Assembly (NCBI GenBank): GCA_964418645.1
Contig: CAYQME010000029.1
Location: 1 to 29,378 of the forward strand
From: JAADHG01 sp964418645
GTDB taxonomy: Bacteria; Bacteroidota; Bacteroidia; Flavobacteriales; Flavobacteriaceae
Reading direction: 5' to 3'
Length of the DNA stretch: 29,378 nucleotides
The notes beneath the pieces are model-generated. The model was not told where the DNA came from, did not search any database, and worked only from the letters and a program-made list of their open reading frames with translations. Of this stretch, positions 9,055-17,363 are shown piece by piece. The position numbers and the translations under genes were made by a program. Numbering within the stretch: the first letter of the stretch is position 1; every line of letters starts with the position of its first letter.

Positions 9055-10533
9055 ATGAGTAAAAATCTCACGAGTAGAAGCGAAGATTATTCAAAATGGT
9101 ATAATGAGCTTGTTGTTAAAGCTGATATGGCGGAGAACTCAGCGGTTCGAGGATGTATGGTTATTAAGCCATATGGTTATGCAATTTGGGAAAAAATGCA
9201 AGCAGAATTAGATAGAATGTTTAAGGAAACAGGCCACCAAAATGCATATTTTCCTCTTTTTGTTCCAAAAAGCTTGTTTGAAGCCGAAGAAAAGAATGCC
9301 GAAGGCTTTGCAAAAGAATGTGCTATTGTTACACATTATCGATTAGAAAATGATCCTGACAATGAAGGAAAGCTAAGAGTTGATCCTAAAGCAAAATTAG
9401 AAGAAGAATTAATTGTTAGACCCACTAGTGAAGCCATTATTTGGCATACTTATAGAGGGTGGATTCAATCTTATAGAGATTTACCATTGCTTATAAATCA
9501 ATGGGCAAATGTTGTGCGTTGGGAAATGCGTACGCGTTTATTTTTGCGTACAGCTGAATTTTTATGGCAAGAAGGGCATACGGCTCATGAAACTAGGAAT
9601 GAAGCAATGGTAGAAGCAGAATTAATGAATAATGTATATGCTGAATTTGTCGAAAACTTTATGGCTATTCCTATAATAAAAGGAATAAAAACGGAGAGTG
9701 AACGTTTTGCTGGCGCCGAAGAAACATTTTGCATTGAAGCATTAATGCAAGATGGAAAAGCATTACAAGCTGGAACGTCTCACTTTTTAGGACAAAATTT
9801 TGCCAAGGCTTTTGATGTAAAATTCACCAATAAAGAAGGAAAGCAAGATTATGTTTGGGCTACGTCTTGGGGTGTTTCTACACGTTTAATGGGTGCTTTA
9901 ATTATGACACATAGTGATGATAAAGGCTTGGTTTTACCTCCAAATTTAGCACCTAACCAAGTGATTATTGTGCCTATTTATAGAAATGATGAGCAACTAG
10001 AAGAGATAACAAATGTTGCTAATAACTTGATGGGTGAACTTAGAGCAAAAGGCATTTCGGTTAAGTATGATAATAGAACAACGTTTCGACCAGGAGCAAA
10101 ATTTGCGCAGCATGAATTACAAGGTGTACCTTTGCGTATAGCTATTGGACCAAAGGATTTAGAAAATGGAACTGTAGAATTAGCGCGAAGAGATATGCTT
10201 TCTAAAGACATTATTAATCTTGAAAATCTTGTAGACAAGGTGAAAGATTTATTGGAAGAAATTCAAAATAGTTTATTTGAAAAAGCACTTGATTTTAGAG
10301 CCAATCATACCACAGTGGTTGATACTTTTGATGAATTTAAAGACGTACTAGAAAATAAAGGGGGATTTATTTTGGCGCATTGGGATGGTACTTCTGAAAC
10401 CGAAGATAAAATTAAGGAATTAACTAAAGCATCAATACGTTGTATTCCTTTAGATGCAAAGGAAGAAGTAGGTAAATGTGTGTTTACAGGAAATCCTTCT
10501 AAACAAAGAGTATTGTTTGCGAAAGCATATTGA
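9055..10533 (+). CDS. proS: Prolyl-tRNA synthetase (short, archaeal/eukaryal-type)
   Basis: Class II aminoacyl-tRNA synthetase that charges tRNA-Pro. At 492 residues it is the short form lacking the INS editing domain found in the roughly 570-residue E. coli type, and matches the type used by Bacteroidota. Visible features: N-terminal MSKNLTSRSEDYSKWYNELV, the region RGCMVIKPYGYAIWEKMQ, FPLFVPKSLF, the motif-2 region with RWEMRTRLFLRTAEFLWQEG, motif-3 region WGVSTRLMGALIMTHSDDKG, then an anticodon-binding domain (VIIVPIY) and the C-terminal domain ending KAY. It is transcribed divergently from the lipoprotein gene. The ATG at 9055 is preceded by a good promoter and gives the usual family N-terminus. 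Confidence 0.97.
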   Translation: MSKNLTSRSEDYSKWYNELVVKADMAENSAVRGCMVIKPYGYAIWEKMQAELDRMFKETGHQNAYFPLFVPKSLFEAEEKNAEGFAKECAIVTHYRLENDPDNEGKLRVDPKAKLEEELIVRPTSEAIIWHTYRGWIQSYRDLPLLINQWANVVRWEMRTRLFLRTAEFLWQEGHTAHETRNEAMVEAELMNNVYAEFVENFMAIPIIKGIKTESERFAGAEETFCIEALMQDGKALQAGTSHFLGQNFAKAFDVKFTNKEGKQDYVWATSWGVSTRLMGALIMTHSDDKGLVLPPNLAPNQVIIVPIYRNDEQLEEITNVANNLMGELRAKGISVKYDNRTTFRPGAKFAQHELQGVPLRIAIGPKDLENGTVELARRDMLSKDIINLENLVDKVKDLLEEIQNSLFEKALDFRANHTTVVDTFDEFKDVLENKGGFILAHWDGTSETEDKIKELTKASIRCIPLDAKEEVGKCVFTGNPSKQRVLFAKAY

Positions 10534-10562
10534 TTATTTTTTTGAAAAATTTCATTTAGAAG

Positions 10563-10592
10563 TTGCAACATTTAAAAATAGTTGTATTTTTG
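10563..10592 (+). promoter_or_regulatory. Strong promoter for tRNA-Glu and rpsT
   Basis: TTG at 10563-10565, a 19-bp spacer and TATTTTTG at 10585-10592 form a near-ideal Bacteroidota housekeeping promoter about 40 bp before the tRNA. No terminator lies between the tRNA and rpsT, so both are likely read from it. Confidence 0.8.
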
Positions 10593-10631
10593 CATCCGCA
10601 TTGGAAACATTGTGAAGATTATTGAAATAAT

Positions 10632-10703
10632 GGCCCGTTCGTCTATCGGCTAGGACGCCAGGTTTTCATCCTGGTAAGAGGGGTTCGATTCCCCTACGGG
10701 CTA
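10632..10703 (+). tRNA. tRNA-Glu (anticodon UUC)
   Basis: A 72-nt cloverleaf. Acceptor arm GGCCCGT pairs with ACGGGCT (one G-T pair), the anticodon stem CCAGG/CCTGG closes the loop TTTTCAT with anticodon TTC, and the T arm contains GGTTCGATTCC. Discriminator A at 10703; CCA is not encoded. It is 22 bp upstream of rpsT. Confidence 0.97.
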
Positions 10704-10725
10704 CAACGATTTAATAAAAAAGAAA

Positions 10726-10977
10726 ATGGCAAATCATAAGTCAGCATTAAAGAGAATTAGAAGTAACGAAACAAAACGTTTGAGAAATAAGTATCAGCAT
10801 AAAACGACACGTAATGCTATTAAAAAATTACGTGAGATGGCTAAGAAAAAAGACGCTGAAAAATTATTTCCGTCGGTAGTATCTATGATAGATAAATTGG
10901 CTAAGAATAATATTATTCACGATAATAAAGCTGCTAATTTAAAATCTGGATTAACTAAGCATATTGCTTCTTTATAG
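10726..10977 (+). CDS. rpsT: Small-subunit ribosomal protein S20
   Basis: Binds 16S rRNA in the 30S subunit. The 83-residue, strongly basic protein starts MANHKSALKRIRSNETKRLRN, the typical S20 N-terminus, and continues with two helices rich in Lys and Arg, ending KAANLKSGLTKHIASL. The length matches the family. It follows tRNA-Glu by 22 bp and is probably cotranscribed with it. A strong hairpin terminator lies just downstream. Confidence 0.98.
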   Translation: MANHKSALKRIRSNETKRLRNKYQHKTTRNAIKKLREMAKKKDAEKLFPSVVSMIDKLAKNNIIHDNKAANLKSGLTKHIASL

Positions 10978-11002
10978 TTTATAAGTTTTATTTAAAATAT
11001 TT

Positions 11003-11045
11003 AAAGCCTTTCTTCCGAAGAGTCGGAATTGTAGGGCTTTTTTTG
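11003..11045 (+). terminator. Rho-independent terminator of rpsT
   Basis: Inner stem TTCCGA/TCGGAA (11013-11018 with 11023-11028, loop AGAG) inside an outer stem AAAGCC/GGCTTT (11003-11008 with 11035-11040), followed by a T-run to 11044. It ends the tRNA-Glu-rpsT transcript. Confidence 0.88.
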
Positions 11046-11115
11046 TGCTTTAAATAATTGAGAAGAATTCTTTGAGAATTTGGTACGGGGGTTTTTATGC
11101 TGTGTAATGAAGTAT

Positions 11116-12789
11116 TTAGCTATTCATTGAAATTAAAAATTCTTCATTATTTCTAGTCTGTTTAAAGCGGTCGTTAATAAACTCCATAGCTTCAACAGGA
11201 TTCATGTCTGCTAGATATTTACGCATTACCCACATACGTTGAATCGTATTCTTGTCTAATAATAAATCGTCTCTACGTGTGCTAGATGAGGTAAGGTCTA
11301 TCGCAGGATATATTCTACGATTAGAAATTTTTCTATCCAATTGTAATTCCATATTACCAGTTCCTTTAAATTCTTCAAAAATAACTTCGTCCATTTTTGA
11401 ACCTGTTTCCGTAAGCGCCGTTGCTATAATAGTAAGTGATCCACCGTTTTCAATATTACGAGCGGCTCCAAAGAAACGTTTTGGTTTATGTAGTGCATTG
11501 GCATCAACACCACCGCTTAAAATTTTACCAGATGCGGGTTGTACAGTATTATATGCTCTTGCTAAACGCGTTATGGAATCTAGTAAAATAACAACATCAT
11601 AGCCACATTCTACGAGACGTTTCGCTTTTTCTAAAACGATATTTGCAATTTTTACATGCTCATGAGCTTCTTTATCGAAGGTTGAAGCAATAACTTCACC
11701 TCTTACATTACGTTGCATATCTGTGACTTCCTCCGGACGTTCATCTATCAATAAAATCATTTGATATACATCAGGATGATTTGCCGCAATAGCGTTTGCA
11801 ATATCCTTTAGTAACATCGTTTTACCTGTTTTTGGTTGAGATACAAGCATACCACGTTGCCCTTTACCAATTGGAGAAAACAAATCCATAATTCGAGTTG
11901 AAATGGTTGCTTGTTTCTCTGCTAAATTGAATTTTTCCTGAGGAAATAGAGGTGTTAAATGTTCGAAAGAAACACGGTCTCTTACCACTTGCGGATCTTG
12001 ACCATTAATTTTTATGACTTTAATTAAAGGAAAATATTTTTCACCTTCTTTTGGAGGTCTTACATTTCCTAAAACAGTATCTCCTTTTTTTAATCCAAAA
12101 AGTCTAATTTGAGATTGTGATACATAAATATCATCTGGAGATGATAAGTAATTATAATCGGAAGAGCGTAAAAAACCATAACCGTCTTGCATTACATCTA
12201 GAACTCCTTCACTTTCAATAATAGCATCAAATTCAAAATCTGGTTCACGATAACGGTTTCTGTTATCTTTATTACCTTTATTATCTTGATTTTGAGGCCC
12301 TCTATTTTGCTGATTTCCTTTATTTTGATTTCTATTGTTGTTTTGATTATTGTCTTCTTTTTGAGAATTATTCTGACTACTTTTTTGATGTGTACGATTC
12401 TGATTGTCCTTTTGTTGCTGACGATTCTGATTGTCTTTAGCTTGAGGCTCTTTTTTAATAGGTTTTTTATTTTGAGGCACAGTAGTAGAGTTTTCTTTAG
12501 AGCTTTCGGTTACTTCTTGAGCTTTTTCTTTGAAATCTAAAGATTTTTGCTGAGTTTTTGGTGCATTGTCCTTGCTTCGTTGTACACGCTCTCTCTTTTG
12601 TCTTTGAGGTATCCTGCTTTCTTTTTCAGCTTTAGGAGCTGCTGTCAATGGATTAGCAGCTTGATGATCTAATATTTGATATACAAGATCTAGTTTTTTT
12701 AAAGAACGGTACTTTGATATTTTTAATTGCTTAGCTATATCCTGTAGCTCAGGAAGCTTTTTTTCTTTTAATTGTGAAATTTCAAACAT
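11116..12789 (-). CDS. rho: Transcription termination factor Rho
   Basis: Hexameric RNA-dependent ATPase that terminates transcription. The 557-residue protein is longer than the roughly 420 residues of E. coli Rho because of an insertion. Domains: Rho_N about 1-50 (LKEKKLPELQDIAKQLKISK); a low-complexity Gln/Asn/Lys-rich linker about 55-185; the RNA-binding cold-shock-like domain about 190-260 (GVLDVMQDGYGFLRSSDYNY); and the ATPase core with Walker A PKTGKT around residues 316-323, the Walker B region VVILLDSITRLARAYN, and SGGVDANAL. The inserted linker is a known trait of Bacteroidota Rho. A roughly 200-bp leader region lies upstream. Transcription is convergent with rpsT. Confidence 0.97.
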   Translation of the reverse strand: MFEISQLKEKKLPELQDIAKQLKISKYRSLKKLDLVYQILDHQAANPLTAAPKAEKESRIPQRQKRERVQRSKDNAPKTQQKSLDFKEKAQEVTESSKENSTTVPQNKKPIKKEPQAKDNQNRQQQKDNQNRTHQKSSQNNSQKEDNNQNNNRNQNKGNQQNRGPQNQDNKGNKDNRNRYREPDFEFDAIIESEGVLDVMQDGYGFLRSSDYNYLSSPDDIYVSQSQIRLFGLKKGDTVLGNVRPPKEGEKYFPLIKVIKINGQDPQVVRDRVSFEHLTPLFPQEKFNLAEKQATISTRIMDLFSPIGKGQRGMLVSQPKTGKTMLLKDIANAIAANHPDVYQMILLIDERPEEVTDMQRNVRGEVIASTFDKEAHEHVKIANIVLEKAKRLVECGYDVVILLDSITRLARAYNTVQPASGKILSGGVDANALHKPKRFFGAARNIENGGSLTIIATALTETGSKMDEVIFEEFKGTGNMELQLDRKISNRRIYPAIDLTSSSTRRDDLLLDKNTIQRMWVMRKYLADMNPVEAMEFINDRFKQTRNNEEFLISMNS

Positions 12790-12902
12790 TGTTGAATTAT
12801 GTGATTTGTTATTTTAAGAAATTATATTGTCACGTACTTTTCCTTTAGAGGAATACACGAGGTAATAATTTTGAATATGATTTATTTTTTGAAGATCTAA
12901 CG

Positions 12903-12925
12903 TTGTACAGTAAAGCACTTGTACA
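12903..12925. repeat. Paired TTGTACA motifs in the rho leader region
   Basis: TTGTACA occurs at 12903-12909 and 12919-12925, 16 bp apart. On the minus strand (rho sense) the RNA could fold TGTAC-A-AGT around a short loop to ACT-GTACA. This lies in the 222-bp divergent region 12790-13011 between rho and the DUF4293 gene, in which I see no gene. A regulatory role is speculative. Confidence 0.3.
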
Positions 12926-12986
12926 TATATTGCAATGATACAACTTTATTTTTAATAAATAATATATGTTTTAAAAAAGAAACTAT

Positions 12987-12994
12987 TATTTTTG
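12987..12994 (+). promoter_or_regulatory. Candidate -7 element for DUF4293 gene
   Basis: TATTTTTG matches TAnnTTTG exactly, 17 bp before the start codon at 13012. That leaves a very short leader, and no TTG is found at the usual distance upstream. Confidence 0.4.
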
Positions 12995-13011
12995 TGCTTC
13001 AATAAAAAGAA

Positions 13012-13422
13012 ATGCTTCAAAGAATACAAACTATTTACCTTTTAATATCTGCTGGATTTTCGGCAGGATTGATATTTGTGTTCTATTTATGGAGAACAAC
13101 TGCGGAAGTTGCTTTTTATGCAAAAGACGATATTTTGTATTTAAGTTTGTTCTTAAGTTCGGCAGCATTGTCTTTAATTGCTATTTTTAAGTATAATTAC
13201 AGACAAACACAATTTGTGTTGGGACGTCTAAACATCATATTAAACTTTATTTTACTAGGATTATTTGTGTATCGTTCACTAAACTTATCTGGAGAAACAG
13301 ATGTTTCTGAGAAAGGTATTGGGATGCTTCTACCTATTTTTTCTATCGTATTTTTGGTTTTAGCCAATAAAGCCATAAAAAAGGATGAAGAACTCGTAAA
13401 ATCAGTAGATCGATTGAGATAA
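13012..13422 (+). CDS. DUF4293 family membrane protein
   Basis: A 136-residue integral membrane protein with four predicted helices: about residues 5-25 (TIYLLISAGFSAGLIFVFYL), 43-61, 70-90 and 105-122, ending in a basic cytoplasmic tail (AIKKDEELVKSVDRLR). The start MLQRIQTIYLL is the typical opening of DUF4293, a Bacteroidota family of unknown function commonly found beside rho. It is divergent from rho here as well. No catalytic or binding residues can be named. A bidirectional hairpin separates it from the phosphoesterase gene. Confidence 0.88.
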   Translation: MLQRIQTIYLLISAGFSAGLIFVFYLWRTTAEVAFYAKDDILYLSLFLSSAALSLIAIFKYNYRQTQFVLGRLNIILNFILLGLFVYRSLNLSGETDVSEKGIGMLLPIFSIVFLVLANKAIKKDEELVKSVDRLR

Positions 13423-13451
13423 ACCTATAACCTTAGTAATATTAGTGCTAG

Positions 13452-13480
13452 AAAACCCAAAGTGAAAGCTTTGGGTTTTT
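13452..13480. terminator. Bidirectional Rho-independent terminator
   Basis: AAAACCCAAAG (13452-13462) pairs with CTTTGGGTTTT (13469-13479) around a 6-nt loop, with an A-run on one side and a T-run on the other. It lies between the convergent DUF4293 and phosphoesterase genes. Confidence 0.88.
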
Positions 13481-13482
13481 GT

Positions 13483-13974
13483 TTACCTTTTAAACTCAAC
13501 AACTTCTAAATTATCTATTTTTTTGCCATCAATGGTAAAACACAACATGGTTCTTACTTTATGAAGACCGTATATTCCTATTGCGCCAGGATTCATGTGC
13601 AACAAGTTCAATTTTTTATCAGGAATTACTTTTAAAATATGTGAATGACCACTAATAAAAATATCTGGTGAATTGTGTGTTATTGTTTCTCTTACTCTTA
13701 TGTCATATCGTTTTGGATAACCTCCAATATGTGTAATCCAAACATCCACTTGTTCACACATAAAACGATTGTGTTCTGGAAATTCAATACGTGTTTTAGC
13801 GTCGTCAATGTTTCCATAAACAGCGCGTAAAGGTTTAAGTGCTTTAATAGCATCAGTAACCTTTAAATCGCCAATATCTCCAGCATGCCAAACTTCATCG
13901 GCTTGTTTTACATATTTTAAAACGACATCGTCAATATAACCATGAGTGTCAGAAAGTAAGAGAATTTTTTTCAT
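13483..13974 (-). CDS. YfcE/MJ0936-family metallophosphoesterase
   Basis: A 163-residue single-domain, cytoplasmic, metal-dependent phosphoesterase, of the size usual for the YfcE/MJ0936 group. The metal-site motifs occur in order: LLSDTHG (D9, H11), HAGDIGD (D33), GNIDD (N55), ITHIGG (His), and SGHSH near residue 110. Members hydrolyse simple phosphodiesters in vitro; the natural substrate is usually unknown and cannot be read from this sequence. The gene is divergent from truA with 74 bp between the starts. Family assignment is firm; precise function is open. Confidence 0.93.
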   Translation of the reverse strand: MKKILLLSDTHGYIDDVVLKYVKQADEVWHAGDIGDLKVTDAIKALKPLRAVYGNIDDAKTRIEFPEHNRFMCEQVDVWITHIGGYPKRYDIRVRETITHNSPDIFISGHSHILKVIPDKKLNLLHMNPGAIGIYGLHKVRTMLCFTIDGKKIDNLEVVEFKR

Positions 13975-13984
13975 TAGGAAAATA

Positions 13985-14019
13985 TTGTGAGTTCAAATCG
14001 TCGAATCTCATTATCTTTG
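13985..14019 (+). promoter_or_regulatory. Candidate promoter of truA and ABC gene
   Basis: TATCTTTG at 14012-14019 matches TAnnTTTG, with TTG at 13985-13987 (24-bp spacer, slightly long). It lies 29 bp before the TTG start codon of truA. Confidence 0.5.
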
Positions 14020-14048
14020 TTCTTTCAAAAACAAAAATAATATAATCC

Positions 14049-14801
14049 TTGCGATATTTTATAGAACTGTCTTATAAAGGAAAAGATTATCATGGTTGGC
14101 AAAATCAACCCAATGCCATTTCTGTGCAAGAGGTGGTAGAGAAAGCCATGACTACTTTATTAAAGGAAAAGATTGCTATTGTAGGAGCAGGACGTACCGA
14201 TGCAGGAGTTCATGCCAAACAAATGTTTGCGCATTTTGATGTTTTAAAAGAAATAGATTTTGAAACATTAAAATATAATCTGAATTCGTTTTTACCAAAA
14301 GATATAGCTATTCATCATATTTTTAAGGTAAATAATGATGCTCATGCGCGTTTTGATGCCATTAGTAGAACGTATATTTACAGAATGTCGTTAACCAAAA
14401 ATGTGTTCGCATTTAATGATACATACTATTTTAAACAGAAATTAGATGTAAATAAAATGAACGAAGCCACTAAATTTTTGTTAGAGTATAAAAATTTTAA
14501 ATCTTTCTCAAGAAGCAATACAGATGTAAAAACATACAATTGTGAGATTATGAATGCTGTATGGGCAATTGAAAATGACGAACTCGTGTTTACCATTAAA
14601 GCTGATCGTTTTTTGCGTAATATGGTACGCGCCATTGTTGGTACAATGATTGAAATTGGTAGCGGAAAAATGAAAGTTGCACATTTACATAATGTGATTA
14701 GATCTAAAGAAAGATCGCAAGCTGGAGCTTCAGTTCCAGGACATGCCTTATATTTATCTAAAATTGAATACCCAAAACATATAAAAACACTAGATGACTA
14801 A
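14049..14801 (+). CDS. truA: tRNA pseudouridine synthase A
   Basis: Converts uridines 38-40 in the anticodon arm of tRNAs to pseudouridine. At 250 residues the length is normal. The catalytic Asp sits in GAGRTDAGVHA (about residue 52), and other family segments are YHGWQNQPNAISVQ, YIYRMS and DRFLRNMVRAIVGTMIEIG. The start is TTG at 14049: the resulting N-terminus (M)RYFIELSYKGKDYHGWQ matches the family, and the next in-frame ATG is about 30 codons in and would remove conserved residues, so the rare start is well supported. The last 8 bp overlap the start of the ABC transporter gene (ATGACTAA), implying cotranscription and possible translational coupling. Confidence 0.95.
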   Translation: MRYFIELSYKGKDYHGWQNQPNAISVQEVVEKAMTTLLKEKIAIVGAGRTDAGVHAKQMFAHFDVLKEIDFETLKYNLNSFLPKDIAIHHIFKVNNDAHARFDAISRTYIYRMSLTKNVFAFNDTYYFKQKLDVNKMNEATKFLLEYKNFKSFSRSNTDVKTYNCEIMNAVWAIENDELVFTIKADRFLRNMVRAIVGTMIEIGSGKMKVAHLHNVIRSKERSQAGASVPGHALYLSKIEYPKHIKTLDD

Positions 14802-16560
14802 AACAAAGGAAAATGTTTTTGATTTAAGTCTCTTTAAGCGACTGCTCAAGTTTATAAGCCCATATCGTTGGGTGTTTTATGGTACACTAGTAGCAGTTAT
14901 AGGTCTTGCCATTTTTGGAGCTCTAAGACCTTTAGTATTACAGGAAGCTATTGATAATAACATAGCAACTAAAGAAGCTCAAGGATTTTTAATCTACATT
15001 ATTGTAATGCTTGTGTTACTTGTTTTAGAAGTAACCACGCAGTTGGTATTTATCTATTATGCAACATGGTTAGGACAATCGGTAGTACGAGATATTCGCG
15101 TAAAATTATTCAAGCACATTCTTAATTTTAAAATGAAGTATTACGACAATTCTTCTGTTGGTGTTTTGATAACTAGAGCGGTAACTGATATGGAACGTAT
15201 TGCGGATATTTTTGGTCAAGGTTTGTTCATGATTTTTAGCGATATTCTTAAAATGACAGTGGTTGGCGGTGTCATGGTTTATATAAATTGGCGTTTAAGT
15301 ATCATTGTGTTTTTAACGCTTCCTATTGTGCTTTTTGCAACAAAGATTTTTCAGAAGTACATGAAGAAAGCATTTGAAGAAGTGCGTAATGAGGTTTCCA
15401 ATTTAAACTCCTTTGTGCAAGAGCGTGTTACAGGAATGAAAATATTACAATTGTTTACACGTGAAGATACCGAATACAATAACTTTAAAGTGATAAACGA
15501 AAGACATAAAAAGGGCTGGTTAAAAACGGTTTGGTATAACTCAATTTTCTTTCCTATTGCTGAATTATTATCATCAATTACACTGGGTTTAGTGGTTTGG
15601 TATGGAGGCTTAAATGCGGTTTTTAACCAAACAGCTACATTAGGAGATCTTACTGCCTTTGTAATGATGATTCCTATGATATTTAGACCACTATATCAAA
15701 TTGCTAATAAATTCAATACCTTACAAATGGGGATGGTTGCAGCTGATAGAGTGTTTAAAGTATTGGATACAACCTCCAATATTAAAGACTCCGGAAAACG
15801 TATTGCTTCACATTATAAAGGTGATATTACGTTTAAAAATGTGCAGTTTTCTTATGTTAAAAACGAAGAAGTATTAAAAGACGTTTCGTTTCATGTAAAC
15901 GCTGGAGATACAGTCGCTATAGTTGGTGCTACTGGAGCTGGAAAATCTACCATAATTAATTTATTGAATCGTTTTTACGATATTAATTCAGGAGAGATTT
16001 TTATAGATAATATTAATATAAAAGAGATAACTCTTAGCTCACTGAGGAATCAAATTGCGGTTGTGTTGCAAGATGTATTTTTGTTTGCAGATACCATTTT
16101 AAATAATATTACTTTAAATAACTCCAATATTTCTGAAGCATACTTAGAACAAGCTGCAAAACAAATAGGAATTCACGACTTTATTATGAGTTTACCAAAT
16201 GGATATCATTATAATGTAAAAGAACGTGGTGTGATGCTATCATCTGGTCAGCGTCAGCTTATTTCATTTTTAAGAGCTTATGTAACCAACCCAAGTATTT
16301 TAATTTTAGATGAGGCTACATCTTCTGTCGATTCGTATTCTGAACAACTTATACAAGAAGCTACTGATAAAATCACCAAAGGAAGAACCTCTATTGTTAT
16401 TGCCCATCGTTTGGCAACTATTAAAAAGGCCGATAATATTATAGTTATGGATGCTGGACAAATTGTAGAACAAGGAACACATGCAGAACTCTTAAAAAAA
16501 GAAAATGGTTACTATAAAAACCTATACGAAGTCCAGTTTATGCAAGAAGAAGTGGCTTAA
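14794..16560 (+). CDS. ABC exporter half-transporter (membrane plus ATPase)
   Basis: A 588-residue type IV (B-type) ABC half-transporter, expected to act as a dimer in the inner membrane; substrate unknown, with multidrug or lipid export typical. The N-terminal membrane domain (about 1-320) has six predicted helices, beginning near residue 28 (WVFYGTLVAVIGLAIFG). The C-terminal ATPase has Walker A GATGAGKST from about residue 378, a Q-loop in VVLQDVFLFAD, signature LSSGQRQL (Ser in place of the usual first Gly), Walker B ILILDEATSSVD near residue 505, and H-loop IAHRLAT. It overlaps truA by 8 bp and ends tail-to-tail with the DUF3667 gene, their stop codons sharing TTAA. No hairpin separates the two. 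Confidence 0.95.
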   Translation: MTKTKENVFDLSLFKRLLKFISPYRWVFYGTLVAVIGLAIFGALRPLVLQEAIDNNIATKEAQGFLIYIIVMLVLLVLEVTTQLVFIYYATWLGQSVVRDIRVKLFKHILNFKMKYYDNSSVGVLITRAVTDMERIADIFGQGLFMIFSDILKMTVVGGVMVYINWRLSIIVFLTLPIVLFATKIFQKYMKKAFEEVRNEVSNLNSFVQERVTGMKILQLFTREDTEYNNFKVINERHKKGWLKTVWYNSIFFPIAELLSSITLGLVVWYGGLNAVFNQTATLGDLTAFVMMIPMIFRPLYQIANKFNTLQMGMVAADRVFKVLDTTSNIKDSGKRIASHYKGDITFKNVQFSYVKNEEVLKDVSFHVNAGDTVAIVGATGAGKSTIINLLNRFYDINSGEIFIDNINIKEITLSSLRNQIAVVLQDVFLFADTILNNITLNNSNISEAYLEQAAKQIGIHDFIMSLPNGYHYNVKERGVMLSSGQRQLISFLRAYVTNPSILILDEATSSVDSYSEQLIQEATDKITKGRTSIVIAHRLATIKKADNIIVMDAGQIVEQGTHAELLKKENGYYKNLYEVQFMQEEVA

Positions 16561-17363
16561 CCAGATACTTCTTTTGCTACATTTTGTGCCTCAATTATTT
16601 CTTTAAAGAAATCTGAGCCTTGAGTTAAAAAGATTATTCCAACAACAATAATAATAGTGACAATATATAGAATAATAAAAATAAGGAAAAACAACAATGT
16701 TCTTAAAACTATACCTCTAAAACTCAAATTATAAAGACGCTTTAGACAATAAGCAGAATATACTAATTGAGTTATCATAATAATTGGACTTATCATTCCC
16801 ATTTTTAAGCCAAACATTGCAGAAGAAATAAATATTAGAGCTCCAAAAATTGATAATTGAGCAATGATATACATGAAAATCACAAGATGCTCAGTATAAT
16901 TATATTTTTTAATATTAAAAAATACAAGTTTAGCCATGAAAGCATAAACTGGCACAAAAAGCATAAGAACAAACGATTGATATTCTTGCACGAATTTCAT
17001 AATATCATTTGAAAATGTCTCTAATCCTTTAGTGCTTAAGTTTGATATGTCTAAAAATCCAGAGTAAAACTTATTAAGTATAAAATACTCAACTCCTGTT
17101 ATTGTAATAGCTATAGCAAAATAACTAATTACATTAACATACCTTCTTCGAGTTCCATTAATATAACGGTCAATAACATCTTCAGGTTTTGTAAAAAGGC
17201 ATATAAAGGTTTTTAAGAACTTATTATCGTAGTTTAAAAATTGTTCACTAAAATCAGCAAATAATTTTTTTAAAGTAAGTCTATTTCGTATGGTTTTTGC
17301 ACCACAAACATTGCAATAATTATTGTCTTCACTTAAGTTAGCGTTACAATTTTTACAATTCAT
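16557..17363 (-). CDS. DUF3667 zinc-ribbon membrane protein
   Basis: A 268-residue protein with an N-terminal zinc ribbon (CKNCNAN, then CNVCGAK; four Cys in CxxC pairs at about residues 3-6 and 17-20). The next block, RLTLKKLFADFSEQFLNYDN and FLKTFICLFTKPEDVI, is typical of DUF3667, a Bacteroidota family of unknown function. About five hydrophobic segments follow (roughly 75-95, 130-150, 160-185, 190-210, 218-245). Its ATG overlaps the stop codon of cdaA (TAATG), so the two are probably translationally coupled. That link to the c-di-AMP synthase is suggestive only. The 3' end overlaps the convergent ABC gene by 3 bp. Confidence 0.85.
   Translation of the reverse strand: MNCKNCNANLSEDNNYCNVCGAKTIRNRLTLKKLFADFSEQFLNYDNKFLKTFICLFTKPEDVIDRYINGTRRRYVNVISYFAIAITITGVEYFILNKFYSGFLDISNLSTKGLETFSNDIMKFVQEYQSFVLMLFVPVYAFMAKLVFFNIKKYNYTEHLVIFMYIIAQLSIFGALIFISSAMFGLKMGMISPIIMITQLVYSAYCLKRLYNLSFRGIVLRTLLFFLIFIILYIVTIIIVVGIIFLTQGSDFFKEIIEAQNVAKEVSG

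Noticed and set aside
10534..10562. Terminator for proS
   Set aside because: Only a T-run with a weak AAAT-type pairing is present; no stable hairpin, so not reported as a feature.
10632..10703. tRNA-Glu as an integration site for a genomic island
   Set aside because: No integrase and no repeat of the tRNA 3' end in the window; core genes continue on both sides.
11252..12540. Plus-strand open frames of 84 and 116 residues antisense to rho
   Set aside because: They mirror conserved Rho codons or the Q/N-rich linker and have no independent support.
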